NCBI RefSeq assembly: GCF_036785885.1
Contig: NC_092320.1
Location: 14,943,557 to 15,007,556 of the forward strand
Source of the DNA: Coffea arabica
Taxonomy: Eukaryota; Streptophyta; Magnoliopsida; Gentianales; Rubiaceae
Direction of reading: 5' to 3'
Length of the DNA stretch: 64,000 bases
The notes below the pieces were generated by a model. It worked only from the letters and a program-made list of their open reading frames with translations. It searched no databases and was not told the origin of the DNA. A program made the position numbers and the translations under genes. Positions within the stretch are counted from its first letter, which is position 1. Every line of letters begins with the position of its first letter. Of this stretch, positions 50,764 to 63,841 are shown piece after piece.

Positions 50764-50950
50764 TTTGTTTGAATAGTGAAATTATTTCAAATAATATTTC
50801 ACTTGCATCATAAACACATTTTTCAATCCACCTTTTTATATTCTTAACCATCTTTTTATCTCACATGTATCACATCACAAAAAGTGCTACAGTAATTATT
50901 CCAGATAATTATTTCAAATAATATTTTTAATAATACCCTATCCAAAACAA
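50764..50950. mobile_element. Foldback MITE
   Basis: Inverted ends share ATTATTTCAAATAATATTT (about 50782-50800 and 50919-50938). A GTTTG-type outer end and the internal motif CTACAGTAATTATT recall the GCCCCGTTTGGA family. Non-coding. Confidence 0.5.
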
Positions 50951-51574
50951 AAACTTATATTGTATCCTTTCCCAATTTGTTAGGATTTGAAAGTTGTTAG
51001 GATCACAAAATTATTCAATTGGATTCCTATTAATATGCGCCACTTGACTCATCTTAATCTTTTGAGAAAAAAATTTTATCAACAAGAAAAGCCAATGATA
51101 AAAAAAAAAAAACAAAAAAAGAAAGAAGTTAGGAGCTGGTTTAGTCTACTTAATATATAAACGTAAAATTTGTTATAAAATAATTGCATTTCCTTGAGGA
51201 ATGCTTTAATGCCGTATCCCTTGCCGAATTTAGCATTCGGATGGTATTATCCATAAATTTCATATACTGAGTTTTAGCGTTTTAGGCTTTGAATAGTCTG
51301 TTGAGAGACTCAAAAAAAAAAAAAAAAAAAAAAATCTGTTCTGGGGGAAAAATAATAATAATAATAAAACTCACAGAAATTCTCTCCTCCCTCTCCATTG
51401 TCAGGTGCTGGTGCTGCCTCCTCTTTTTCTCTCTCTTAAGTCTTGACCATCATCTTCAGCTGGCTTTCTTTCTACTTCTGCCTGTCTATGCTGTATACAT
51501 AGTGGTAGTTTCTGGGAATTGCAAGACGAGGCAAGAAAAAGGAAACAAACCAATAGCAAGAATAAGGCCCATTT

Positions 51575-54442
51575 ATGGCAGAAATAACCAAGTATCAACC
51601 TATCAATGGAAGAACTTTGGTGACAGAGCTCAAGAGCCAATTCTATCTGCTCAAAAATAAGAAAACAGTAGCTTTGGCTTATGGCTTCATCTTTGCTTTT
51701 ATTGCTTTCACAATTTTCTTAGCTTTTAGTCCTTCTCCAAATTCTTCTTCCCCTTGGTTCTCCAACATTTTTAGCAGAAGTAGCTTCAGGGGCGGTACTT
51801 TAAACTCATCTACTCCTCCAATTTTGTCTGATGAGTCTCATGGATCTCATTTTTCTTCTGTTTTTTCTTACTTTTTTCCCAACTCTTCACAGCAAGCAAT
51901 TAATGACTCTTCTGCTTTTGAGTCATCGCCAACCAGCATTGCTAGATCCCAGAACAGTTCATCTGAGCAAGTAAATTTCAGTAAAGGGTCCCCAATTGTC
52001 AATAATCAGACTCCGAGTTCTGAGTTGAATGATAAAGTTGGAGTCTTGAAGCCAAATCGGAGCACAACAATTCCAGCACCAAAATCTGCTGAGGTTCTGA
52101 AGAATCGGACTGTGAATGCAACACCAAAATCTTCTTCTGAAATGAATAATAGTTCATCAGATGCCAAGAATCAGACTCAGAGCAAAGAGTTGGAGAGTAA
52201 AGGTGAAGTCTTGAAGGCAAATCAGAGCACTATTGGGGCTGTAAATTCATCCGAGAAGGCAAACAATAGTGCAACTTCATCAGCCAAATCCTTGCCTGGA
52301 AAGAATAATGTGAGTGGGGTTGGAGAAAAAAGAATTGCAGAGAACGGTGTGGGAGTTAAGAATCTCACATCTTCTTTGCTGAAGAAACAGAGTAATGGGG
52401 CTAGTTCTAGTGTCTCTGCAAAGCATAGGATGGATGAATTGGTGAAGGGTTTGGTGAACTGTAATCTGTTTGACGGGAATTGGGTGAAAGATGACTCCTA
52501 CCCTTTATACAAGCCCGGTTCTTGCTCTCTGATTGATGAACAATTCAATTGCTTTCTCAATCGTAGACCTGATAGTAATTACTACAAGTTCAGGTGGAAG
52601 CCAAAAGAATGCATCCTTCCAAGGTATGTGCATAATCCACCTCTGATAAATAGTTGTCCGGATGCTCTGATTTTGTAGTTATATGATGGAGTTTTGTTTA
52701 ATTTTGTATGAATTACCTTAGGGATTGGGCATATGTTTGACATTTTACTAATGATTCGTCTGTTTCATGGATTGGATGTGCTTCTTCGGATTAGTTTTTG
52801 ATATCAGAAGTATGTTACTTGATTCTGTTCTGGTTTTGGTCTTATTAAGTTGGTTTAAAACTTCTTCTTTCCCATATGAATCTTCATTTTTTTTAATTAA
52901 TCAATTTGTTGAATTTTAATTTCTTATTTAGTTTGTTAAAAATTGTTGGGTTCAGTTCCCCTCATACATATTTGCTGGACTCACACTGGTACCCCTCTTT
53001 ATGACTCTTAGCACTTTTTTTTTTTTGCTTTATGCTTTTCCATTATCCTGTCGATATTGTCTTTATTGCTTTCTGAATATAATGATCGTTTTCAAATCAC
53101 TGATTGCAGGTTGGATGGAGGCCATATGCTGGAGTTGTTGAAAGGAAAGAGATTGGTATTTGTTGGCGATTCTCTCAATCGGAATATGTGGGAATCTCTT
53201 ATTTGCATCCTCAGAAACTCCGTCAAAGACCAGAAAAAGGTCTATGAAGCATCTGGAAGACAACATTTCCGAACAGAAGCTTCTTATTCCTTTGTATTTG
53301 AAGTGAGTTTCTGGAATTGGGTCTCCTCCTTTTGCCTTGGATATCTAACACATGACATCAGAATAATTTCTTTGTTGGCCCTGTATTTGATTGCAATTGT
53401 TGGATTTTCAGGACTACAAGTTCACTGTGGAGTTTTTTGTGACTCCTTTCTTGGTTCAAGAATGGGAATTCCAGGATAAAAATGGGAAAAAGAAGGAAAC
53501 TCTTCGACTTGATTTGGTTGGGCATTCTGCTGATAAATATAAAAGTGCAGATATCATTATTTTCAACACAGGGCACTGGTGGACTCATGACAAGACGGCA
53601 CTGGGGTAAACTTAAAATAATAATAATGTTCAAAGAATGTACATTTGTTGTTTGTTACCACCTCGATTAAGTATTATGATTATTGCAGAAAGGATTATTA
53701 TCAAGAAGGCAGCCATGTGTACAGCGAATTGAATGTTCTTGAGGCGTTCAGAAAAGCTTTAACGACTTGGGCGAGATGGGTTGATGCCAAAGTAAATCCG
53801 GCAAAAAGCCTCGTTTTCTTCAGAGGCTATTCTGCATCTCATTTCAGGTAATTAGGATTTAGAAGAGGAAAAACAATTCCTTGATGTTTGAAGAAACTGT
53901 TGTTGCAAATAATTTTTGTCTGATTAGACAACTTGAAAGCTAATCAGCATCTTGATGATGTATGCAGTGGTTATCAGTCTGCTGTTTTCCTCCCCAATGT
54001 ATATCCATTTTATCAAAAATTATCATCCACATTGGAATACCTATACTGAATGTTGGGGCCTTTTTTTTTTTCTTTTTGCCACAGTGGTGGGCAATGGAAT
54101 TCTGGCGGCGCGTGTGACCATGAAACTGAGCCGATAAAGAATGAGACATATCTGTCTCAGTATCCATCCAAGATGGTCGTGCTGGAGAAAATCTTGAGGA
54201 ATATGAAAACCCCCGTCTCATACCTCAACGTTACAAGAATGACAGATTATCGGAAGGATGGACACCCCTCGGTGTATCGGAAACAAAGTTTGACAGAGGA
54301 GGAGAGGAGATCACCTTTGAGGTACCAAGATTGCAGCCATTGGTGTCTCCCTGGGGTGCCTGATTCTTGGAATGAGCTACTTTATGCAGAACTTCTGGTA
54401 AAACGATACCAGAAGCAGCTGCAACAGCATAAAAGACCGTAG
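51575..54442 (+). CDS. TBR/TBL1-like: Trichome birefringence-like protein (TBR/TBL1 clade), putative wall polysaccharide O-acetyltransferase
   Basis: A Golgi type II membrane protein of the TBL/DUF231 family, which acetylates cell-wall polysaccharides. Five exons (51575-52623, 53110-53302, 53412-53605, 53689-53847, 54085-54442), GT-AG and phase-consistent, give 650 residues. A single membrane segment ([20 protein letters not shown], about 31-50) follows a short cytosolic tail. A long Ser/Asn-rich stem (about 55-290) has many potential N-glycosylation sites. The TBL domain starts [20 protein letters not shown]. The esterase-like GDS motif is [14 protein letters not shown] (Ser 371), and the paired DCSHWCLPG motif places Asp and His at about 614 and 617. 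NTGHWWTHD and [19 protein letters not shown] are further family blocks. From memory TBR has about 608 residues; the excess is in the stem. Choice between TBR and TBL1 rests on neighbours only. Confidence 0.93.
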
Positions 54443-56185
54443 TAGGTACACAAATGCAATACGCGGAGGTTATGTTCATTGACTACCGGCTGAGTTTTTG
54501 GAAATGTGAATGATAGATTTTTTATTCTTACCATGGGAATGTTGACACAGAAAAAGAAACCACTTGGAGAAGATCCAAGATACAGTTGTATTCTGCAGCG
54601 GCATAAATTATGCCACAGAGAGAGAGAGAGACAGAGAGAGGGAGATTAAAGTAGTAGTAGTAAAATGCAACGTTGGAAGGTGGGAATTGTGTTTGATTAT
54701 GATTCTGTACTAGAAAAAAGAGAGAGGGATGAGGGAAAGGGGGTCTCAGGTGGATGGTTACACCGTTACAGTTAAAAAAAAGAATACTGCTAGTAATCTC
54801 TCTTTACATACATGATGATGAAAAAGCTCTCCGGGCCACAATGGCTTGGAGATTGTAAATTAGTAAATAATTACTTCCTTAATAAAATAAAGGGTTGTAA
54901 TTATTCTTTTTCACCTGCTGTCTATAGTAAAGTCTTTGTCGGATCCGTTGATTTTATGTGGTCAGGTTCTTGAATGTTGAATACTGCTAAAAATATTGTT
55001 GCCTGGCATTTTTGTCAATGCACGTAAGAGTCTCAATCTCCTACTTATTATATATATATATATAATAATGGGTTAGTTTGCTAATCCCTATCTTCATTGG
55101 CGCTCTCATCAGTCTTTTTCCTGTTGACAGCTTTCTTTCTGTTTATAAGGGTCTTTAGTCTTCAGCTTGATCTTGACTCTTTACTATTTGTTGCTGGTGC
55201 TTTTGATGAATACAAATGTTAGCTGCTATATATCTATCCCTTTTGATGCTTTAGCAGTTAGTACCCCTTTTTTTTTCTTTCTCTTCACATGTTATGGTTT
55301 TGACTAATGGTTGGTTGATTGATTGATTATCTGCTAAGGTGTGCCAAAATTGTCGGTGTTACGCATGTTTTGGCATCAGGAATTGCTGTGTCTCTGTTAA
55401 CGGGAGCTGCCATCATCATCATGGTCTTCATTATGGTTTTGCAGGAAACATAAAACACTGACAAGTATAATTATTCTTAGGATTGATGAAAATTTTTTTG
55501 TGTTGATTGAATATTAATATAGATCTGAAGCAAAACCCTTTTCTTTCTGAAGACTATTAGTATAAGTTATCTGCTGGCATAAATAATTAACTCCTAGATT
55601 TCCCGCAGGTCAAGCTGAAGTTCTACGAAACTCTACTGCATGATTCTGATGTAGAGCACATGTATTGTCCGTCCGTTTGCCACTTTACACTTTGCATTAA
55701 ATGTTGCTTCATCTGTTTTCTTGTTTCTTTTTTTTTTTTGACAGACTTTGGAGCAAAATGAAAAAAAAAAAAAATTTATGTTATTTGGAAATTGACTGGT
55801 TTAATCCATGAAGCAAAGTTTATAGGAGTTTACATCTTCTCTCTTCATTTCTTCTGCACAGTTCTTACGTTGAGTGAGTTTCTTATATATATAGATATAC
55901 ACACACACACGCACACACACATACACGCACACATATAGATAGGAGTGAATTTTTAATCTAATTGTTTCTCTCCAGATTCTTGTGATCTTGTCACGGGCTT
56001 TAGCTTCAAAAAATTGACTTTCATATATCTGTCCAAGCATATTCTATCCTTGATTAATGATTAATGAAAACTCAATAAACGTTCTATATTATTGATTGTC
56101 TACACAATTTTCTGGTAAAACACTACCTTGTAATTAAGAACTTTATAGTAGTGAATACGTATTAATCCATATGGGTCAGCTTTTT

Positions 56186-56328
56186 ATACACTGTCGTCGG
56201 TGTATAAATTTTTTTACACCAAAAGATTTAGATTATGTTACATAACATGAATTTAAATCATGCACATGTAGAATATATCCATAACAGTTAGTATAAAAAA
56301 TAATACACTGTCAGTGCGTAAAAAATTA
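56186..56328. mobile_element. Small MITE-like repeat with TACACTG ends
   Basis: TTTTATACACTGTCGTCGGT at the left and AATACACTGTCAGTGCG at the right. It shares its interior, inverted, with 44770-44935 (CATAACATGAATTTAAATCA, ATGCACATGTAGAATATAT). Confidence 0.5.
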
Positions 56329-56655
56329 ATTCATTAAATAAGATTAGCAAAATTATGAGTTTGCAATCATGAATTCTACTAGAAGCCAGTGTGGGAGAGG
56401 GTCTGGATTGGGCCGAAAATCTTCAGCTACTTATTGGCACGTTCAGTTAACGGATCCCAAAAAGAAAAAGACTAAGGGCGCTTTGATAAAATTGATTTTG
56501 TGCTAGCGAAAGTTGTGAGAGTGGATTAATTGATGGATTTCTTAGTGTGTATGATAGTATAATTTGAGGTGTATTATTCTAGGTTGTTTTGATTTTTGTA
56601 ATATTTAGTATTGATTAGTAATGTGTAAATTGTATAATTTTTTTAATTGTTCGTT

Positions 56656-57292
56656 GTTGGTACCATAATTATTAAATTCGATCTAGTGGTTGAACCGATC
56701 AAACCGGTAGACCCGCCATAGAACTCTGCCAGTTTAGCAATTGGATTGGAGTTGCAGATGACTCGTTTTGAATTGTTTGACTCGGACGGTCGAATTGGTG
56801 ACCCGCTAAACCCGGCGCCTTTCTTTTATGAAATCAGTGGGTTTTGGAAATTTTTTTGAAATTACCTTTTTACTCAATATTTAATTTGATTAGTCACACC
56901 AAAATGGGCATTGTCATCTTTTTGACAATTAGATGAGAAAAATTGAAAAGGAATTTGGAAATTAAGGTTTCTTTCTTTTTTTGACACTTAGATTTATCAT
57001 TTATATTTGTGTATAATATCAATATAAATTAATGAACTAAAGAATACGTATGGGTATGGCTTGTGTGTATGAACTATGAAATATGAATAGGTTATGCCTT
57101 GTTAACATTGAAGAATTTCTGTACTTATATTATAATTTATATGTTTATTTAATTATATTATATATTTTTTTTATTATATAGTGTGATCTAACCGTTCAAT
57201 CAGTAATACTCCTTTTGAACCACTGACTCGCCAACTCAGTCCTCCTGCTGGGTTGATTCTCGAGTTGTTTTTAATAACTAAGGTTGGTACTA
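56656..57292. mobile_element. MULE-like non-autonomous element, about 617 bp
   Basis: GTTGGTACCA (56656-56665) and GTTGGTACTA (57283-57292) form a 9-10-bp target duplication with one mismatch, the Mutator length. The ends TAATTATTAAATTCGATC and, on the right, the complement of CTTAGTTATTAAAAACAACTC are imperfect inverted repeats. The interior repeats AACCGATCAAACCGG-type motifs and has no transposase frame. Confidence 0.7.
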
Positions 57293-57908
57293 TTTAACTT
57301 GTGAAGAATAATTTGGCAGCAAAAGTTTTTGATTTGTTTGCATATCATATTTTTGGCTATATATGGATGGATATAATGGTATTTTTCTTGTGTCTAAAAC
57401 CCAATATAGTGGACCAACAAAAGGCGGCAGACCCAAAAAGATTTCGCAAAAAACGTGAGAGGCCCAAAGACATTTGGGCAGACATATGAAGCAGGCAGCG
57501 GCCCAGCCACTAAAATAGTATTTGCAATGAAATGACCAAAAAGGCCAAAATATCTAGAGAAACAACAGCGAAACCAACGTAAAATGGTAAAATTGGAATA
57601 AGATCACTAAAATTCAAAACTTGTGGCCCACAAACATGAAACAAAGATGACCCCACAACAAGTTCCATCACACCTAAAAAGACAATGAGGACAATATCAA
57701 CACTTAAATTACAAAGAAACCAGAAGAAATCACTATTCCCAACCTTTCAGTACTTTATGTATTTAGAGATTTAACAAGTTTTCTCTGTAGTAGTCCTTTA
57801 CATCATAATGATGTCATTTTAGCAAAATTGAGACAATAATTTGAAGGGATAATTTCGAAAACCTCTTTTAAAATTTTTAATACTTTTGTTCTCTTGAGGT
57901 TCAAAAAT

Positions 57909-58126
57909 TACAAACACCTCTCTTCTCTTTTTGGCAACACAAAGGTATCTGGGTTTTCGGACTGGTAATACCTAATGACCCAACTAATCCTCTGCGAGTC
58001 GGGAGGGGCTGCCCAGCTTTTTCACCGACCGCTTTACCCTGGATTTGAACCTTCGCGGAGGTACTCCCCCAACTGGGGTACTACCACCAGCTCTAGCCCC
58101 GGGGGGGGCTACAAACACCTCTCTTC
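57909..58126 (-). mobile_element. tRNA-derived SINE, 184 bp
   Basis: An exact 17-bp duplication TACAAACACCTCTCTTC (57909-57925 and 58110-58126) flanks a body read on the minus strand. The body starts with a GGGGCTAGAGCTGGTGGTAG head (A box region) and has a B box GGTTCAAATCC about 50 bases in. It ends ACCTTTGTGTTG plus a short A-rich tail, as in TTG-ending plant SINEs. It is unlike the SINE at 38118-38293 beyond the promoter boxes. Confidence 0.9.
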
Positions 58127-61100
58127 AAGTTACCATTTTAGTAACAAAAACTATTCATTTTGTCAAATTTTTGAAGGGAGGTGTTTGAGAAGTGCATTTT
58201 ACTTTTCCATAAAATTCTTTAAAAAATTGGAAAAAATATAACACATCACAAACCCACTTTCAACCCTCATGTTTATTGTCATATTCCCACATTCCTAGGT
58301 GAAATTGTCAAAAATCTTGAGAGAGGTTTCTGAAATTATTCCTAATTCAAACTAATTTCAATTTTTATCATTAGGTAACAATGTAAAGTATTAATTGTTT
58401 AATACCCATTTTCTCTCTTTTTTCTTTTTCTGAGGGGAGAGGAGCGGAGGCCGGGTGTAGGTGAATTTTAACATATGGTTATTCTACTTTTTCAACTTTG
58501 TAACACATAATAATTCAAGCAAGTGTATAATGGAATAAAATTTGAAGTAATTGAAAATGACTATATCCACAAGTCACAAGGCATTGTTTCGTGATTTAAT
58601 ACAAATTTTATTTTCCAAGTAGCTATTTTTGCTTTCCTCTCCCACTTTTTTTTTGGCAAACCTTCCCTCTCCCACTTGATGTACAAAATTTATTAAAAAA
58701 AAATAAGTATCATTTGAAATAGAATGCCACTTACATGATTAGCAATTAAATAGGACAAATTAAAGAGAACTAGAATCATAGTATTTCAATAATAAATCTC
58801 TTGCTATGGCCGAGATGTAAAGGTTTTAAACTTCATAAACAATTAAGAAGAAATATCCACTCCAAGAAAAAGCTTAACTCTTATCCATTTTTTCTTCCTC
58901 TAAGAATGATAACCTGCCGCCCTTACACGTCTGTGCTTAGCAATATTCCATATCCCAAATACACTATAATTAACCAGCAAAATGTCTTCCATTACTGAAA
59001 TTACTTCAATGTCTTCCATTTTATAGCTTGTTCAGGACAGGGAAACTCTGATGCTTGGGCTGGACTGAAAAGCCTCAGATGTCTGAAGTAGCCCAGTTTG
59101 GACCTCAATATCGATCGACCAGACAGAAAACAAGGCCGAAGCTAAATGTTCAATGTCAAAGCCCACACGGGAAATGATCGTTCAAGTAGATTCGAATACA
59201 AAAGTAGGATTTACGGGAAATGCCGATGTTGATTTTAATTGATGTAATTTACATCTCGGCCCTTGGAAATGTATATAATCCACCATAAACCGTTAAAAAA
59301 GTCTACCGAATTATGGATTTTCCTCGTGTCTCTTTTCACATTGTAACTCCTATTTAATGTGGAAAAAATGAAGGGTTCTAGATCGTTGGATTGTTGTTGA
59401 TTGCCAAAGATCCAAATGAACCATGAAATTCGTTGTTGCTATTAAGGCATATCACACATTTGCTTAGATATGTGAGGAGGACTCTAATAGCCTTCTCCTA
59501 ATCATTGGATCAATTTCGGTGATTACGAGAGATAGGAATTAGAAAAACATACATCAGTATTGAACAAAGATAATCTAAAAAGAAAAAAGAAAAAATATTC
59601 AACATTGATCTCAAGCTCAGATACATCGATTAATAGTAAAGTGGGAATAACTTCAAAGAATAAATCCCTAATTCTACTTTGATGTCTTATGCTTATCCAA
59701 CCAAGAAATCCTCAATGCTACATGGAGTCTTTGGTGAAATCTTGTTGTAATGTTGTGTTTCTCCTTCAATGCTTAACTTTCCATGAATTTCTAGCTAGAT
59801 ATCAAATATAAGGTAAAACTAGGGGTGTTCAAAAAGAACAAAAAAAGCAGATAACCGACAAAACCAATTTGGTCCAAGCCGAAATGTAGGGTAACCAACT
59901 CGTAATTTTGGAAATGATTAGACTACCCAAACCTACTTAAAAAATTAATTTAGGGTATAGTTTTCAGTTTTCAAAAATCATGACTACTCGAACATACTTG
60001 CATATATGTATGATATGTAGGGTTGGTTTGAGTAATCAGTACCCAAATCTCGATTCATAATTATTTAGTCATTTACTAATAATTTGAGTTAGGAAGACCA
60101 TTATATATATTTTATTTTTCAAAACTTGTAAACTTATCTATTTAAGCCTAAATCCTATTTATCTGTTCCGCTTCTAACATTCGTTGCCACTAATTTCATC
60201 TACTTTGCTACTCTATTTTTTTTCTCTCTTTTTTCAAAGCTTCTTTTCATTTTTCATAAATTCCATCCACTTCATCACTCTATTAATTATTTAATTTTTA
60301 ATGGTTATATGTTTGGTTGTGGAGTAACCTGTCATTCTTATTAAAAAAAAATAAATTGATAGCTTTCAAGAAATAGTGAAAACGAAAATAAATGTTTAGA
60401 CTATTTAGTGTTTTAAATATTTTGATTTTCTATTTTATTCATAGTTTTTTTTTAAAGTTGTAGGATTAAATACTCTTATTGATATGGAAAAATGATATAT
60501 TGTTTGATTTGTTAATCTAATTCTTTTTTTTTCTCCCATAAGTAGAAGAAAGTTAGGTTACCCTGTCTATTCGATCCTATCTTACAAAGTTAACCGATTA
60601 TTGAATTGGGAGGGTATGAAACGTAATTTTATTGAACCGATACATATGGTTAGGCTTAGCCAAATTGCAAATAGACCGGGCACTAGGTAGAACATCAATG
60701 CTCATCAATGTTGACATATCGATAAAAAACATTGCTCATCATGCTAAAGCCTCATTCATTAGTTATCCCACCTTTTCCAAATTATAAATAAATAAAAAAA
60801 AATTAGAGTGTGACAGCCATTTTAAAGCATTCTGGGTCTTTCCAATCATTTATTGGATTCTAGACATAATAATTGCGCATACTTAACTTCTACCATATAA
60901 AATTCCTTGACCACAAACGGAATGAGGCCAAAAATTTTTTAGGGAAAAAAAAATTCAAGAGAAATTAGCGCAAGAAATAATCATATCAGGTTGTGTGAGA
61001 TGGTACCTCAACTAAACCCTTTAGACTATGATCCTTTGTCATGTGTTTGATGCTCAACAACATTTTATAATTAGTCGTGGGAAGAAAAATCAATTATCAC

Positions 61101-62342
61101 TAAGAAGAAACACGAGGAGTAAGCAATGTCTCACGCTTTCTTTCCAGGGCCCTTCATGCGATGATTGAGGGATAAATTAATCGATCGATAGTACCTGCGT
61201 AGATGCATTCTGTAATTTGGTAGGAGGAAAAAAAAAAACTCTGGTCATATATAGTTGCATGCATCCTACGACTTCTCGTCATGAGTTTGGGAGTATGTTG
61301 TAATGATTATATTGATTGCACATCACCCCTAACGTTTTTTATGGTTCAATGACTTGCCAGTGTCATGAGTCTGTGCCAGCAATTGGGAATTTAGTCTTTC
61401 TTGACAAGATTGATAGGGACCTTTTTTCTTGTTTTCCTTTTTTGGAGGGGAATACACACAGTCTGATATTATCTCTGTGCCGACAATCTTCTTGACGATA
61501 ATCTTTGCCTCAGAAACTCTCTACTTTTTGCTTTTGGCATTTGCTACTCTTCCAAACTTAAGCCATAAATCTTCTCCATTCAATACAGCAAAACTGAAAA
61601 TTAAGCTACGACAAATGATTAATTATTGCCTACGCCGTGCTTGATCGACAAGAATTCCTCGTAATTAATCGTTTGAAATTTCCTCTAGGATGGAATGCTG
61701 AATAATACTTGTATGCAAGTTAAATTGCATGCATGGCTTCAGGGGAATGGCTTCATATTCATATGGCAGGCTAAGATTTTAAATTTCACTAGAGAAGGCC
61801 GAGAGATCCTTATAACTGCGTGTTACTTAGTTTCTTTCGTAACTTTGTTTTAATTTACTCGTTTGATCAAAGTCCCTTGAACTTTGAAAGCCCAAGGAGA
61901 GTGGCTATTGTGTTCGGGAATATCTTCAAAGAGCAAATTTTGACAAGCAATCAAGTCCAAGTGTGGTCAAGAAACAAAATTCTTAATGAAAAACCTTCAG
62001 CAAGTAGAAAATGGACCCAAATATTTGAGGTGGCAAGCGAAAATGAATTGCTAGCTCACTCAAAAAACAGGAAAAGGCAGACTACAAACTAAAAAATGGT
62101 AGCAAACGAACATAACTATATTATTATTGTCTACCTAATTTGATTAATTGGAAGCAACCACTTTTACATTCCAAGGTCCAACTATATATAATAACTCTTC
62201 TCATCTCAAGCATCGTCTCCCTAAATCACAGGACGTCGTCATATATATATATATGTCAATTAGGATCAAGCAAAATCAAGTTATATGCACAAAAAGCCAA
62301 AGCCCTTAATTACTAGCTGGCAATTAAGCCGAGCACCATTCA

Positions 62343-63841
62343 TCATAGGGCAGCCTGTGGACCTTGAACTTGTAATGGTGAAAACGGAACCATTTGAGTC
62401 TGCCTCGGCTTGGCAAGAGAGAGTGTTGTATTAGCAATGTCAGCAGCGGCTGCCGGTGGAGATGTGACGTTAGTGTTGGCGGTGGCGGCGGTGGAGGTGG
62501 AGGCAACGCGCTCACAAGAGGGACACATGGTGAGAGTGGTGGCAGGGAGTTGCATGTAGAAAGGCTGGGAAGATTTTAAGGCTCGTAATTCTTGTAGCTC
62601 CTTTTGCAACCTCCTATTCTCTTCTGTCAGTGTTTCGCAGCACCTCTTTAAATACTCACAATCTACTTCTGTCTGCTTCAACTTGGTCCTGCATTCCTTA
62701 AATGCCCTAAATTACTTTCCAATCGCCATAACAACCACGAGGAGCCTCAGAAGAATTGAAGGAAAATCACAAGGAACACAGACACACAAATGGGATTTCT
62801 TTAAAAATACAACTATTTCACTCAATAAATAAATAAAATGTTAAGTATATATCCAAATTCCAACATGTCAAACCACTACTATTTAAAGACTACGAAATGA
62901 GAATTGGAACGGCTATGAGGCTTTAATTAGCTACTTACCCCTCAATTTGAGGCACGGTTGATGCAATGAAAGCAAGTATGCATAACAAACAGAAGAACCA
63001 TCTCATTAGAAAATCAAATAGTTGATGCAAAGAAACAAAATCCATTTAGTTTGTAGGTTTTGAACAGAAAATGATACTTAACAGTTCTTACTCAAGCATA
63101 CCTTGCTCTTCTGTTCTGGAACCACACTTCTACTTGGCGAGGACGAAGATTCAATTGCTTTGCCAAAGCTAGCTTTTGTTTCTGCAAAACATTTATTTCT
63201 ATTAGACAAGCTAGCTAGCTTTGGCTTCACTCATCCAACTAGAACTACCATGCACCTTCATTATTTTTGTTAAGGGTTTTGTTGTTGGGATGGGGGGTTT
63301 TGAAATGAACCTATTTTACGTATTTATATTGGTTTGGTTTAGTTCTTTAATTATACTGAAATATAATTTTAGAATATATGTTCAGAGGTCTTGAGCATGA
63401 TCTTGAATAATGGTCTTATTTTGTAATAATACTACAAGTAGTACTACTATTCTTTACATATGAATTGTGAAGTAAGTAGAATCTGACTTACTGGGTTGAG
63501 GGTATTGTGTTCTTTGAAGCTTTCTTCAAGAAAGGCAGACTGTTCTTTTGTAAGTCTAAGCTTTTTTCTGGCCATTCCATTTTCATCTTCATCACTTGCT
63601 CTAGAAGAAGCCATCCCTCCTCTAATATCATTCTCTGCTTCATTCTCTGATCTTTTGTTTGATCTTGATCCGCTTCTGTAGATTGAAAAGTCCATCTGGA
63701 AAGATGAGGCTGCGCTGTTTGGTGAGGACAGAGCTGTGGTCCCTTCCTCGCCGCCCTTGTCCACTCCCAATGATCTCCGGTTCACGTCCACCGCCCTCGT
63801 GAATCCATTGGACGAACCCGGTTCGGCAGCTACAGTCACTG
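62343..63841 (-). CDS. HAT14-like: HD-Zip class II transcription factor (HAT14-like), 3' part
   Basis: A homeodomain-leucine zipper repressor of the class II family (auxin, shade and leaf-polarity networks). Three exons are in the window: about 63841-63492, 63181-63102 and 62688-62343. The first splice acceptor lies at 63841 or 63838, and the first exon is beyond base 64000. The homeodomain runs [37 protein letters not shown] and [13 protein letters not shown]. The adjoining zipper is [19 protein letters not shown], then [16 protein letters not shown]. The diagnostic class II redox motif CPSCE is present ([10 protein letters not shown]). The C terminus is Ala/Thr-rich. The intron positions, inside the homeodomain after LNP and after RAR, agree with the family as I know it. 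Confidence 0.93.

Larger units (their letters stand above)
37261..51574. other. 14-kb gene-free stretch rich in small mobile elements
   Basis: No supported gene. Recognised contents are listed separately: a SINE (38118-38293), two dimeric retroposons (40565-40929, 45494-45883), Stowaway-like MITEs (42800-43075, nested pair 43304-43956), an hAT-like MITE (46261-46669), a plastid ycf2 fragment (49265-49605) and a foldback MITE (50764-50950). Bases 38370-38620 contain tRNA-like pieces (GAGTTCAAACC on the minus strand). Bases 39640-40080 are a GAGCTCGAACTCGA-rich repeat without definable ends. (TA)n runs lie at 44243-44291 and 48742-48778. Between these I see nothing. Confidence 0.7.
54443..62342. 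other. Gene-free spacer between the TBR-like and HD-Zip genes
   Basis: No supported gene. It contains the probable 3' UTR of the TBR-like gene (54443 to about 54900), a CA/GT-rich run (55899-55934), a MITE-like repeat (56186-56328), a MULE-like element (56656-57292) and a SINE (57909-58126). The remaining sequence (58130-62340) is AT-rich with only incidental short frames. Confidence 0.7.
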
